Source of the DNA: Nocardioides alkalitolerans DSM 16699
Lineage (GTDB): Bacteria > Actinomycetota > Actinomycetes > Propionibacteriales > Nocardioidaceae
Assembly: GCF_000426525.1 (NCBI RefSeq)
Contig: NZ_KE384533.1
Span: 62,001-126,000 of the forward strand
DNA length: 64,000 nt
Reading direction: 5' to 3'
Below are positions 1 through 7,586 of the stretch, piece by piece. Each line of letters starts with the position of its first letter. Positions within the stretch are counted from its first letter, which is position 1. The position numbers and the translations under genes are program-made. Below the pieces are notes generated by a model, which was given only the letters and a program-made list of their open reading frames with translations, ran no database searches and was not told where the DNA came from.

Positions 1-12
1 GTCACTGCGCGG

Positions 13-1530
13 TCAGTGGACCGCGGGCGCCTTCGTGGCGGCGTCGTCGCCGACGGTCGCCGGCGGGCGCCGTACGAACAGCGCCACCGCGACGGCGAGG
101 GCCGAGATCACGCCGCCCCAGAAGAGCGCCGCGTGCACGCCCTCGGCGGTCGCCGTGACGACGCTCGCGCCGGCGGCCGTCTCGCTGGCGATGCGGGTGG
201 TCATCACGGTGATGAACAGCGCCGTGCCGGCCGCACCGGCCACCTGCTGCACCGTGCCGACGATCGCGCTGCCGTGCGAGTAGAGGTGCTGCGGCAGCGA
301 CCCGAGGGCCGAGGTGAGCAGCGGCGTGAACATCAGCGCGAGACCGATGCTGAGCACGACGTGGATCGCGATGACCGCGCCGAGCGCCGTGCCCTCGCCG
401 AGGGTCGACATCGCCCACAGCGCCGCCGACGCGACGACCGCGCCGGGGGCCACGAGCGGACGGGGGCCGTGGCGGTCGAAGAGGCGGCCGACGACCGGGG
501 CCAGCAGACCCATCACGAGGCCGCCGGGCAGGAGCACCAGGCCGGTCTCGAGGGTGGTCGCGCCCAGCACGTTCTGCAGGTAGATCGGCAGCAGGATCAG
601 CGTGCCGAACAGCGCCATCATCGTCACCGCGACGAGGCCGACGGCGATCGCGAAGGTCGTCGAGCCGAACGCGCGGAGGTCCATCAGCGCACGCTCGCGG
701 AGCGAGAGCTGGCGCAGCACGAACGCGACGAGGGCGGCGGCACCGATCACGAGGGGCACCCACGGCGGCACGGGGGCGTGACCGCCGGCGGACTCGCCGA
801 TGCTGGAGAGACCGTAGATGAGCCCGGCGAAGCCGAGCGCGGAGAGCACGACGGAGACCTTGTCGAGGCTCGGGCGGCCCGGCGTCGTCACGTTGCGCAC
901 CCAGATCTGGCCGAGCGCCAGGGAGAGCAGGGCGATCGGCAGCACGAGCCAGAACATCCAGCGCCAGCTCAGCGACTGCAGGATCAGCCCGGAGACCGTC
1001 GGGCCGATCGCGGGGGCGACCGAGATGACGATGGAGATCGTGCCCATCATCTGGCCGCGCCGCTCCGGACGCACCAGGGTCATCACGGTGGTCATCAGCA
1101 GCGGCATCATCACCGCGGTGCCGGTGGCCTGGATGACCCGGGCGAGCAGCAGCACCTCGAAGCCCGGGGCGATCGCCGCCACGAACGTGCCGATCGAGAA
1201 CGTCGTCATCGCGAAGGTGAAGACGGTGCGCACGTGGAAGCGCTGGAGGATCCAGCCCGTCAGCGGGATGACGACGGCCATCGTCAGCAGGAACGCCGAG
1301 GTGAGCCACTGCGCGCTGGTCGCGGTGATGGAGAGGTCCGTCATCAGCTGCGGCAGCGCCACGCCCATGATCGTCTCGTTGAGGATCACGACGAACGCCG
1401 AGACCACGAGCAGCGGCACGAGCCCGCGCGGGGCGCCACCGTCGGCCGCTCCGCCGGCGTCGTTCGGCACGCCGGGTCCCGGGTCGCCCCCGGGAACGGT
1501 CTCAGGGGTCTTCTGGTCGTGCACGGTCAT
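13..1530 (-). CDS. DHA2-family MFS drug efflux transporter
   Basis: Proton-driven efflux pump of the 14-helix EmrB/QacA branch of the major facilitator superfamily, in the cytoplasmic membrane. The 505-residue protein has a polar N-terminus (about 1-35) and then hydrophobic segments throughout. GWILQRF at 92-98 lies in the conserved loop between helices 2 and 3, and APAIGPTVSG at 172-181 is the antiporter motif of helix 5. The ATG start follows AAAGGA at normal spacing. The gene diverges from a TetR gene across about 90 bases that contain a perfect palindrome, the usual layout of a pump repressed by its own TetR. The substrate cannot be read from sequence. Only 12 bases follow the stop codon within the window. 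Confidence 0.93.
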   Translation of the reverse strand: MTVHDQKTPETVPGGDPGPGVPNDAGGAADGGAPRGLVPLLVVSAFVVILNETIMGVALPQLMTDLSITATSAQWLTSAFLLTMAVVIPLTGWILQRFHVRTVFTFAMTTFSIGTFVAAIAPGFEVLLLARVIQATGTAVMMPLLMTTVMTLVRPERRGQMMGTISIVISVAPAIGPTVSGLILQSLSWRWMFWLVLPIALLSLALGQIWVRNVTTPGRPSLDKVSVVLSALGFAGLIYGLSSIGESAGGHAPVPPWVPLVIGAAALVAFVLRQLSLRERALMDLRAFGSTTFAIAVGLVAVTMMALFGTLILLPIYLQNVLGATTLETGLVLLPGGLVMGLLAPVVGRLFDRHGPRPLVAPGAVVASAALWAMSTLGEGTALGAVIAIHVVLSIGLALMFTPLLTSALGSLPQHLYSHGSAIVGTVQQVAGAAGTALFITVMTTRIASETAAGASVVTATAEGVHAALFWGGVISALAVAVALFVRRPPATVGDDAATKAPAVH

Positions 1531-1556
1531 CGCGTCTGTCCTTTCGCCACCCGATG

Positions 1557-1586
1557 ATTGTGGCAGTCACTGCCAACTCGGCACAA
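1557..1586 (-). promoter_or_regulatory. Pump promoter with TetR-type operator
   Basis: On the minus strand TTGTGC (1586-1581) and CACAAT (1562-1557) are spaced by 18 bases and read toward the pump gene. The perfect inverted repeat TGGCAG-TCA-CTGCCA at 1561-1575 lies over the spacer and the -10 box. A repressor bound there would block the pump promoter and sits just upstream of the tetR start. The palindrome is directly visible; its assignment to the adjacent TetR is inference. Confidence 0.6.
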
Positions 1587-1623
1587 AGTGGCGTCGACTA
1601 CAGTGCGACAGCGTGGAGGCCAG

Positions 1624-2259
1624 ATGACGACGGAGCAGGACGCACCGACCGGGTTGCGCGAGCGGCGGCGTCGCCAGACCGAGGAGGAGATCTCCGAGGC
1701 CGCGCTCGACCTCTTCGAGCGCCGGGGCGTGGCCGGCTGCACGGTGGACGACATCGCCGAGGCCGCGCAGGTCTCGCCGCGCACGTTCTTCCGCTACTTC
1801 GCCACCAAGGAGCGCGCGGCCCTGGTCGCGCACCGCGACGTGGAGGACACCTTCCAGCGGGTCGTCACGGGGTTGCGACCCGACGAGCCCCTGCTGCCCC
1901 AGATCGAGACGCTCTGGGTCGAGATGCTGGAGCAGCTGCGCGACGGCCAGAGCCCCGCCGGGCGCCAGATGCTGCGCCTGCGGCTGCTGATGCGCACCGA
2001 GCCGTCGCTCCGCCTCGCCGCCCTCCACCTCGACGAGGAGCGCCGCGACGAGTTCATCGCCCTCGTCGCCGGCGTGGTCGGCACGACGCCGGACGACCTC
2101 GACATCCGCGTGACGGTCGAGACCGCCGGCACCCTCGTGGGCGTGGCGCTCGACCGCTGGGCCGACGCCGTCGAGCGCCGCACGACCGGCCCGACCCCGG
2201 ACCTCGTCGCGACCTACCGCGACACCTGCGCCGCGTTCCGGCGGCTCTGCCGGGGCTGA
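1624..2259 (+). CDS. TetR-family repressor, likely of the efflux pump
   Basis: DNA-binding repressor of 211 residues. The N-terminal helix-turn-helix region covers about residues 10-60 and includes the family pattern TVDDIAEAAQVSPRTFFRYF followed by a KE-containing helix. The remaining 150 residues form the ligand-binding and dimerisation half, which is too divergent to name a ligand. I chose ATG 1624 because GGAGG lies at 1615-1619; an upstream in-frame ATG at 1558 would run through the operator and has no such site. It is transcribed divergently from the DHA2 pump, so it probably represses the pump and itself through the palindrome at 1561-1575. Confidence 0.9.
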   Translation: MTTEQDAPTGLRERRRRQTEEEISEAALDLFERRGVAGCTVDDIAEAAQVSPRTFFRYFATKERAALVAHRDVEDTFQRVVTGLRPDEPLLPQIETLWVEMLEQLRDGQSPAGRQMLRLRLLMRTEPSLRLAALHLDEERRDEFIALVAGVVGTTPDDLDIRVTVETAGTLVGVALDRWADAVERRTTGPTPDLVATYRDTCAAFRRLCRG

Positions 2260-2328
2260 GGCCGCACACCCGGTCCGCCGCGCACGAGGGCCCGCCGACC
2301 GCGCCCCCGAGGCGCGCCCGACCACGCG

Positions 2329-2338
2329 GATCATGATC
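2329..2338. promoter_or_regulatory. 10-bp palindrome upstream of the HtaA-domain gene
   Basis: GATCATGATC is a perfect palindrome ending 17 bases before the HtaA-domain start. It contains the octamer CATGATCA, which recurs in the longer inverted repeat upstream of the P450 gene at 7520-7546. It could be an operator; no cognate regulator can be assigned. Confidence 0.35.
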
Positions 2339-2355
2339 ATGGAAGGATCGTCGCC

Positions 2356-2889
2356 ATGACGGAGACGGTTCCCGAGCCCGCGGCGGGCCTGCCGCCCCAC
2401 GGACTGCGCTGGGGCATCAAGACGTCGTTCATCGACTACGTACGGCGCATGCCCGGCGGCCGTGGGACCGTCGGCGAGGGGGCGACGCCGGTTGGCTCCC
2501 ACGAGATGCTCTTCGCCCTCGACGCCGCACCCCCGCCCGCGGAGGCGACCGCGGGCGCGGTGCGCGCGTGGGCGTTCCGGGGCGACGTCCGGTTCACCGG
2601 GCACGGCGGCATGCTCTTCGTGCGCGTCGCGAACCCGTGGGTCGTGCTGGGGGCGGACGAGGCCGTGCTCTCCATCGAGGACCCGTACCAGACCCCGGAC
2701 GCCCCGAGGCTGCCGCTCGTGACGATGCGGCTGCGCTCCGACCCGGCCGCCGAGGCCGACGGGCTCGAGGCGTGGTTCTCCACCGAGGTGCGCCTCACGC
2801 CGGAGGGCGTCGAGCTGTTCAACGACGTATACCAGGTCGGCGAGGCGTTCGAGCCGGTCGCGATCATCGCGCCGCTGCCGACGACCTGA
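2356..2889 (+). CDS. HtaA-domain protein (putative haem-binding fold), cytoplasmic
   Basis: The 177-residue protein is essentially one HtaA domain: LRWGIKTSFIDYV near residues 20-32 matches the family opening, followed by GRGTVGEGA, a central beta-rich part and a C-terminal EVRLTPEGVELF segment. In Corynebacterium, HtaA domains bind haem at the cell surface for iron uptake. Here there is no signal peptide, membrane anchor or repeated domain, so this copy should be cytoplasmic, and a haem role is only inferred from the fold. It ends before a convergent SRPBCC gene. A palindrome lies just upstream. No iron-box sequence was seen. Confidence 0.75.
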   Translation: MTETVPEPAAGLPPHGLRWGIKTSFIDYVRRMPGGRGTVGEGATPVGSHEMLFALDAAPPPAEATAGAVRAWAFRGDVRFTGHGGMLFVRVANPWVVLGADEAVLSIEDPYQTPDAPRLPLVTMRLRSDPAAEADGLEAWFSTEVRLTPEGVELFNDVYQVGEAFEPVAIIAPLPTT

Positions 2890-2901
2890 CGGCGGCCGGG
2901 T

Positions 2902-2945
2902 GTCGGGCCCGGGCTCCGCGGGCCACCCCGGGCTCCCGGCCCGAC
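2902..2945. terminator. Bidirectional hairpin between convergent genes
   Basis: GTCGGGC at 2902-2908 pairs exactly with GCCCGAC at 2939-2945, and the GC-rich interior can pair further. It fills the gap between the HtaA-domain gene and the convergent SRPBCC gene, so it probably ends both transcripts. No U-run follows, as is common in actinobacteria. Confidence 0.5.
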
Positions 2946-2948
2946 GCG

Positions 2949-3383
2949 TCAGGCGCGCTTGTTCAGCGCCTCGGTCATCTGCTCGACGGTGTCGTTGCCG
3001 ATCTTCTCGAAGACGACCTTGACGGCGGGCGCGGCCAGCTTGGCGGCGCCGCTCATCTCGATGACGGCCTCGTAGGTGATCTCGCTGCCGGTCCCGGCCG
3101 GCACCACGGTGATGGTGTCGGTGGTGGTGGCGGTGTCGTTCTCGCCGCGGAACACGAGCTTGTCGGCGCTCAGCTCGGTGAGCGTGTAGACCAGCTCGGT
3201 GCTGATGCCGGCGATCTTCGAGACGTTCTTGAACTTCGAGCCGACGACGACCTCGCCGACGTCGATGCGCGAGCAGGACTCGGTGCCCGGGTCCCACTCC
3301 TCGGCGTTGCTGAAGTCCTTGAGGTAGTCGATCACGGTCGCGGGGGCGGGCTGCACCTCGAAGGTGCGGGTCACGGTGGTCAT
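2949..3383 (-). CDS. SRPBCC-family lipid/ligand-binding protein
   Basis: A 144-residue START-like (polyketide cyclase/dehydrase) fold. It opens with VTRTFEVQPAPATVIDYLKD and then EEWDPGTESC, the usual strand-helix start with a conserved W-D-P, and ends in a long amphipathic helix (VEQMTEALNKR). Such proteins bind hydrophobic ligands in a cavity; no catalytic residues can be named and the ligand is unknown. GGGGAGG precedes the ATG. It lies downstream of a small acidic-protein gene on the same strand, but the terminator hairpin between them suggests it has its own promoter. Confidence 0.85.
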   Translation of the reverse strand: MTTVTRTFEVQPAPATVIDYLKDFSNAEEWDPGTESCSRIDVGEVVVGSKFKNVSKIAGISTELVYTLTELSADKLVFRGENDTATTTDTITVVPAGTGSEITYEAVIEMSGAAKLAAPAVKVVFEKIGNDTVEQMTEALNKRA

Positions 3384-3407
3384 GCCTCCCCGGTTCCCGA
3401 CGCACGG

Positions 3408-3438
3408 CGGCTCACCCCTCGCACGGAGGGGTGAGCCG
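3408..3438 (-). terminator. Strong terminator hairpin
   Basis: CGGCTCACCCCT at 3408-3419 pairs perfectly with AGGGGTGAGCCG at 3427-3438 around a 7-base loop. It begins 18 bases after the stop of the 73-residue gene, in the direction of its transcription. Confidence 0.8.
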
Positions 3439-3455
3439 TCGGGACGGAGCCGGAG

Positions 3456-3677
3456 TCAGCCGCCGAGGACCTCGGAGGCGCTGACCTCGCCGTGCTCCTC
3501 CTGGATCGCGTCGGCGAGCTTCGCGCGGTCGGCCTCGGAGATCTCGATGCCGGCCTCCTCGAAGCCCTTCTTCAGCTCGGCGTCGACGGTGCTCTCGGTG
3601 GCGCCGTCCTGCCAGGAGCTGACGCGGTCGACGACGGCCTGCACGGTCTCGAGCTCTTCGGGGGAGTAGTCAGTCAT
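3456..3677 (-). CDS. Small acidic protein of unknown function
   Basis: A 73-residue, mostly helical, acidic protein with no signal peptide or membrane segment. The sequence has an N-terminal helix (EELETVQAVVDRV), a conserved-looking SWQDG turn and a C-terminal helix rich in A, D, E and K. The codon pattern matches that of neighbouring genes and it is followed by a good terminator, so it is probably real. I do not recognise the family. It could be a small stress-associated or regulatory protein, given the neighbouring STAS-domain gene upstream on the same strand, but this is a guess from context. Confidence 0.65.
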   Translation of the reverse strand: MTDYSPEELETVQAVVDRVSSWQDGATESTVDAELKKGFEEAGIEISEADRAKLADAIQEEHGEVSASEVLGG

Positions 3678-3715
3678 GCCGGAGAGGTACCCCGCCGTAC
3701 GCGGTTCAGGCCGTC

Positions 3716-3748
3716 GGTCGGGCCGTGGTCGGGCCGTGGTCGGGCCGT
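3716..3748. repeat. Three tandem copies of an 11-bp unit
   Basis: GGTCGGGCCGT is repeated exactly three times at 3716-3726, 3727-3737 and 3738-3748. It ends at the stop codon of the STAS gene and lies upstream of the 73-residue gene. It may be replication slippage or a binding array. Confidence 0.85.
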
Positions 3749-4131
3749 CAGCCGCGAGTGACGACGGGCAGGCCGGAGACGCTCAGCACGCGGTGGGCGA
3801 GCGAGCCAGCGGAGGCCACGATCCGCAGCGTCGCGTCGTTCGCCGAGGCCCGGCGCATCGCCGCGACCATCGCGCCCACGGCGCGGCTGGGGAAGAAGTC
3901 GGTGTCGCTGAGGTCGACCGTGACAGTACGGGTGAGCCCGTCGCTCGAGTCGACGACGGCCGCCTGGAGGTCCTCGAGCTCGATGTCGTCGAAGACCCCA
4001 CCGGTGACGCTGAGGGTCGCGCTCCGCTCGTCGTACTCGGTGACGAGCGGGCGTTCCTGCCGCCGCCCCCGGGCGCGCGCGTCGGGGGTGGAGGCGTCAG
4101 GCACGCCCGGGCGGTTCTCCGAGTCCGTCAT
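3748..4131 (-). CDS. STAS-domain protein (anti-sigma factor antagonist type)
   Basis: A 127-residue protein with a polar N-terminal tail of about 30 residues and a C-terminal STAS domain. The domain includes VTVDLSDTDFFPSRAVGAM, whose Ser sits where SpoIIAA/RsbV proteins are phosphorylated by their partner kinase, followed by a typical amphipathic helix. Such proteins release sigma factors by binding anti-sigma kinases. No kinase gene is adjacent; one lies at 27.4 kb. I chose ATG 4131 because TAGGCT sits 8 bases upstream, which suggests a leaderless start; an in-frame ATG at 4176 has no supporting signal. The partner and regulon are inferred, not seen. Confidence 0.75.
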   Translation of the reverse strand: MTDSENRPGVPDASTPDARARGRRQERPLVTEYDERSATLSVTGGVFDDIELEDLQAAVVDSSDGLTRTVTVDLSDTDFFPSRAVGAMVAAMRRASANDATLRIVASAGSLAHRVLSVSGLPVVTRG

Positions 4132-4215
4132 CGAGCAGAAGCCTAGCCACGTCGAGGCCCGGGCCGACTCCTCCATCGGGGGGAGAATCCGGCCCCCATG
4201 CGCGGCGCGGATGCG

Positions 4216-5106
4216 TCAGCCGTGCGCGTACGACGGGGCGCCCGCGTCGGCGGCGCTCACCGGCGCCCCGGCGGCCGCGAGCACGTGCGCGCGCAGCACC
4301 GGCACGAAGTCGTCCGGCGACTCGAAGAACGGGAAGTGGGCCCCGCCCTCGGCGCGCGTGAAGACCCGCAGCGCGGCGCCGGGGATCTGCGCGGCGCTCC
4401 ACGCCTGCGACGACGCGGCCACGTGGCTCACCTCGCCGCCGACGACCAGCGACGGCACGTCCACGCGGGGCAGCACGTCGCGCCAGTCCTGCACGACGTG
4501 GTCCAGGAGCAGCTGCGCGCCGTACGGCATCGCCAGCTTCCGGTTCTCGGCCAGCAGGAAGGCGAAGTCGTCGTCGGAGAGGTCCGGCGACAGCATCGAG
4601 CGCAGGAAGCCCTCCCGCACGGCGTCGGATTCGGGGCCGAGGAGCGACGCGACGAACGCCTCCGCACCAGCGAAGTCGAGGATGGCGCCGACCTCGGAGG
4701 CGTCCGACGGCGCCAGCCACGGCAGCAGCGCGCAGACGCTGGGCTGGTCGATCCACACCACGGAGGCGAGGCGGTCGGTGCCGTGGCTGTCGATGTGCGA
4801 CCAGAGCACGGAGCAGCCCATCGAGTGGGCGACGACGTGGGCGCGGTCGACCTCGAGGTGGTCGAGCAGCTCGCGGAGGTCGGCGGCCAGCGTGGCGATG
4901 CGGGCGCCGTACGGCGTGCGCCCGGACTCGCCGTGGTTGCGGTGGTCGTAGGCGACGACCCGGAACTCGGGGCCGAGCAGCGCGACGGTGCGGTCGAACA
5001 TCGCGGCGGTCTGCGACCACCCCGGCACGATGACGACGGTGTGCGGGCCGTCGCCGGTGACGCGGTAGCGCAGCGTGCAGCCGTCGCGGGTGGTGAGCTC
5101 GGTCAT
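4216..5106 (-). CDS. Alpha/beta hydrolase
   Basis: A 296-residue cytoplasmic alpha/beta-hydrolase-fold enzyme. PGWSQ forms the oxyanion region, YDHRNHGESG is the family turn after strand 4, and AHSMGCSV carries the nucleophile Ser. The acidic residue and the His (AEGGAHFPFF) lie in the C-terminal third. AGGAGG precedes ATG 5106. It shares the RNHG turn and the QDWRDV...VPSLVVGG segment with the hydrolase at 17.9-18.7 kb, so the two are paralogues. It lies downstream of a PucR-type regulator on the same strand, with a CRP-like site between them. The likely reaction is ester, lactone or C-C hydrolysis of a small substrate, which cannot be narrowed. Confidence 0.85.
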   Translation of the reverse strand: MTELTTRDGCTLRYRVTGDGPHTVVIVPGWSQTAAMFDRTVALLGPEFRVVAYDHRNHGESGRTPYGARIATLAADLRELLDHLEVDRAHVVAHSMGCSVLWSHIDSHGTDRLASVVWIDQPSVCALLPWLAPSDASEVGAILDFAGAEAFVASLLGPESDAVREGFLRSMLSPDLSDDDFAFLLAENRKLAMPYGAQLLLDHVVQDWRDVLPRVDVPSLVVGGEVSHVAASSQAWSAAQIPGAALRVFTRAEGGAHFPFFESPDDFVPVLRAHVLAAAGAPVSAADAGAPSYAHG

Positions 5107-5238
5107 GACGGCGGGCCTCCTGCGGCCGGTGCGGGCCGGGTGTCGGTACGACGGGTCGGTGGGGTCGGTACGGGTGTCGGTGCGGCGGGGCGGGAGCCCC
5201 GGCGGCCGCACGCGCGGCCAGGACGAGGATCCACCGCG

Positions 5239-5254
5239 GGTGACCTGGGTCACC
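5239..5254. promoter_or_regulatory. CRP/GlxR-like site (GTGAC-N4-GTCAC), copy 1
   Basis: GGTGAC-CTGG-GTCACC is a perfect inverted repeat. Read as GTGA-N6-TCAC it matches the half-site spacing of actinobacterial CRP/GlxR operators. It lies about 130 bases upstream of the hydrolase start and just beyond the end of the PucR-type gene. Confidence 0.5.
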
Positions 5255-5257
5255 ACC

Positions 5258-6529
5258 TCACTCTGACGCGACCGTCGCGCCACCTCTCCACTCTTTGTCG
5301 AACGCCGCCAGGTCGAGCAGCGACAGCCCGACGTCCAGGGCCAGCCGCGTGCGTCCGTCGTCGAGGTCGAGCCCGGTCAGCTGCCGCACGCGGTCGAGGC
5401 GGTAGTAGAGGGTCGTGCGGTGGATGTGCAGCGCGGTCGCGGTCGCCGGCATCGAGCCGGCGTGGGCCAGCAGCTGCCGGACGCTCTCGACCAGAGAGCC
5501 GTCCCGGTCGGCCGCCAGCAGGCGCTGCAGCTCGTCGGGCAGCAGGTCGGGGTCGAGCGCGCCGGGCGGCAGCTGCAGGAGGGTGCCGGTCGCCCCGAGG
5601 GCGGTCCACTGCACGACGCGGTCGGCCACGACACCGCGAGCGGCGCCCGACGCGAGGCGGGCCTGGCGCGCCGAGGCCCACGCCCGGTCGAGGCCGCGCA
5701 CCGGGCCACCGACGCCCACCACGCTCACGAACCGGTCGGCCGCGATGCTCTCGAGGCTGCGCACGATCTGGGCCGCGTGGCGCTCGGTCGCGGTGTCGCC
5801 GACCTCGCGGGGCGACCCCAGCACGACGTGCGCCTCCGCCTCCCCGACGCACGTCAGGGTGACGGGCGCCGCCGCGTTGCCGCCGTGCTCGGCGAGCGCG
5901 AACCGGAGGGCGGCGCCGACGTGGGCCGAGCCCGGGACGCGCGGACCCGCCGACCGCGCCCCTCCCCCGGTCCGCACCTCGACGTGCAGCACCCGGACGT
6001 GCTCGACCGCGTCGACGTCGAGCAGGCCGGCGAGCTCCCGGACGGCGTCGCGCCGTACGGCGTGGGTGGCGCCGAGCAGGTCGCGGGTCGCCGCCTCGCG
6101 GGCGTCGGCCGCCCGGGTCGCCTCGCCGTCGCCCTCCGCCACCAGGAGCGGCGCGACCTCGTCGCCGACCCGGGTGATCTCGCCCAGCTCGGAGGTGGTG
6201 ATCGAGCCGTCGGCGTCGACCACGAGGAGCAGCCCGATGAGGGCGCCGCGCCAGCGCACCGGGTGGCAGACGCGGGCACGCATGCCGATCTCGGGCAGCG
6301 GCGGGATGACCCCGGCCCGGGTCCAGCCGGCGACGCCCTGGGCGAGCACGTGGCCGACCGCGGCGCTCGAGGCGCGGCGCTGGAGCACGGCGTGGGTGCG
6401 CACCTCGTCCTCGTCGCCGTAGTGGCGGCTCGTGTAGAGCAGCCGGACCGCCGGGTCGTCGATCACCACCGAGCGACGCAGCCGCTCCGCGAGCCCGTCG
6501 ATCAGGCGCTGCACCTCGGAGTCGGCCAT
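5258..6529 (-). CDS. PucR/CdaR-type transcriptional regulator
   Basis: A 423-residue regulator. The N-terminal about 120 residues resemble a sensory segment, the middle is the GGDEF-like domain typical of PucR/CdaR proteins, and the C-terminal 60 residues form the PucR helix-turn-helix (MPATATALHIHRTTLYYRLD, then DLDDGRTRLALDVGLSLLDL). These proteins usually activate nearby purine, polyol or aromatic catabolic genes in response to a small molecule. TAGCAT lies 6 bases before ATG 6529, suggesting a leaderless transcript. Likely targets are the downstream hydrolase and perhaps the divergent SDR. Confidence 0.87.
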   Translation of the reverse strand: MADSEVQRLIDGLAERLRRSVVIDDPAVRLLYTSRHYGDEDEVRTHAVLQRRASSAAVGHVLAQGVAGWTRAGVIPPLPEIGMRARVCHPVRWRGALIGLLLVVDADGSITTSELGEITRVGDEVAPLLVAEGDGEATRAADAREAATRDLLGATHAVRRDAVRELAGLLDVDAVEHVRVLHVEVRTGGGARSAGPRVPGSAHVGAALRFALAEHGGNAAAPVTLTCVGEAEAHVVLGSPREVGDTATERHAAQIVRSLESIAADRFVSVVGVGGPVRGLDRAWASARQARLASGAARGVVADRVVQWTALGATGTLLQLPPGALDPDLLPDELQRLLAADRDGSLVESVRQLLAHAGSMPATATALHIHRTTLYYRLDRVRQLTGLDLDDGRTRLALDVGLSLLDLAAFDKEWRGGATVASE

Positions 6530-6660
6530 GCGCGGATGCTACAGATCGTGGAGACGCGGCGTGCCGGTCTCGTCAGCGCGCGGTGCCGGAGGGCCGCTGC
6601 CGCGCGGATCATCGACGGCGACCCGCTGCACCGAGCACGCGCCGTACCCCCGGAGGCCCC

Positions 6661-7497
6661 ATGTCGCACGCCGCACCCCCTGCTCCCGTCGGCAGGGCGC
6701 ACGGGTCGGGCGAGCTGGCCGGCACGGTCGTGCTCGTCGTGGGCGCCGGCTCCAGCGGGTCGGGCGTCAGCAACGGCGAGGCGGCGGCCCTCACCTACGG
6801 CCGCGCGGGCGCGCTCGTCGCCTGCCTCGACCGCGACGCCGCGGAGGCCGAGCGGGTCGCGAAGCAGGTCGTCGCCGAGGGGGGCACGGCGAGGCCCGTT
6901 CGGGCGGACGTCACGCGGGAGGAGGACGTCGCGCGCGCCGTCGCCGAGGTGACCGCCGCCTGGGGCGCCCCGGGCGTGCTGCACCACAACGTCGGCGTCG
7001 CCGTCACGGGCGACGTGCTGACCCTCGACCGCCCGACGTGGGACGCCTCGCTCGCGGTCAACCTCACCGCCTGCTACCTCACGCTGCGCCACGTGCTGCC
7101 CGGCATGCTCAGCGCCGGCAAGGGCGCCGTCGTCACCGTCTCGTCGGTCGCCGCCATCCGCGACACCGGCTACGTCTACCCGGCCTACAGCGCGGCGAAG
7201 GCGGCGGTGGACCAGCTCACGGTCTCGGTGGCGCTCACGTACGCCGACCGCGGCATCCGCGCGAACGCCGTGCTGCCGGGCCTCATCGACACCCCCCTGG
7301 CCGCCGACCAGCTCGTCGACGACCCCGCCGCCGCGGAGCGGGCCCTGGCCGCCCGGCACGCCGCGAGCCCGACGGGCTCCATGGGCACGCCGTGGGAGGT
7401 CGCCGAGGTGGCGCTCTTCCTCGCGAGCGACCGCGCGTCGTACGTCAACGGCGTGCTGCTGCCCGTCGACGGCGGACTGTCGGCGCGCTGCCTCTGA
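6661..7497 (+). CDS. SDR-family NAD(P)-dependent oxidoreductase
   Basis: A classical short-chain dehydrogenase of 278 residues. The N-terminal Rossmann motif is extended (GAGSSGSGVSNG, about residues 25-36) compared with the usual TGxxxGxG. The catalytic Ser lies in VSSVAAI and the Tyr-Lys pair in YPAYSAAKA, with the expected spacing. The C-terminus has the typical YVNGVLLPVDGG ending. GGAGG precedes ATG 6661. It is divergent from the PucR-type gene and 90 bases upstream of the P450, so it may oxidise the P450 product or prepare its substrate. The substrate is unknown. Confidence 0.88.
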   Translation: MSHAAPPAPVGRAHGSGELAGTVVLVVGAGSSGSGVSNGEAAALTYGRAGALVACLDRDAAEAERVAKQVVAEGGTARPVRADVTREEDVARAVAEVTAAWGAPGVLHHNVGVAVTGDVLTLDRPTWDASLAVNLTACYLTLRHVLPGMLSAGKGAVVTVSSVAAIRDTGYVYPAYSAAKAAVDQLTVSVALTYADRGIRANAVLPGLIDTPLAADQLVDDPAAAERALAARHAASPTGSMGTPWEVAEVALFLASDRASYVNGVLLPVDGGLSARCL

Positions 7498-7519
7498 CCG
7501 GGGCACCCTTGCCACCGCC

Positions 7520-7546
7520 GATCCATGATCACTATGGTCATGGATC
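7520..7546. promoter_or_regulatory. 9-bp inverted repeat upstream of the P450 gene
   Basis: GATCCATGA at 7520-7528 pairs exactly with TCATGGATC at 7538-7546 across a 9-base spacer. The spacing fits a dimeric repressor binding one turn apart. It contains CATGATCA, also found at 2332-2339 upstream of the HtaA-domain gene. It lies directly beside a CRP-like site. Confidence 0.5.
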
Positions 7547-7547
7547 C

Positions 7548-7561
7548 GTGACGTAGGTCAC
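7548..7561. promoter_or_regulatory. CRP/GlxR-like site, copy 2
   Basis: GTGAC-GTAG-GTCAC, an exact inverted repeat ending 25 bases before the P450 start. Its central TA agrees with the GlxR consensus. Two bases separate it from the preceding inverted repeat. Confidence 0.55.
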
Positions 7562-7586
7562 GAGCCCGGCGACCCCGAGGAGCCCC

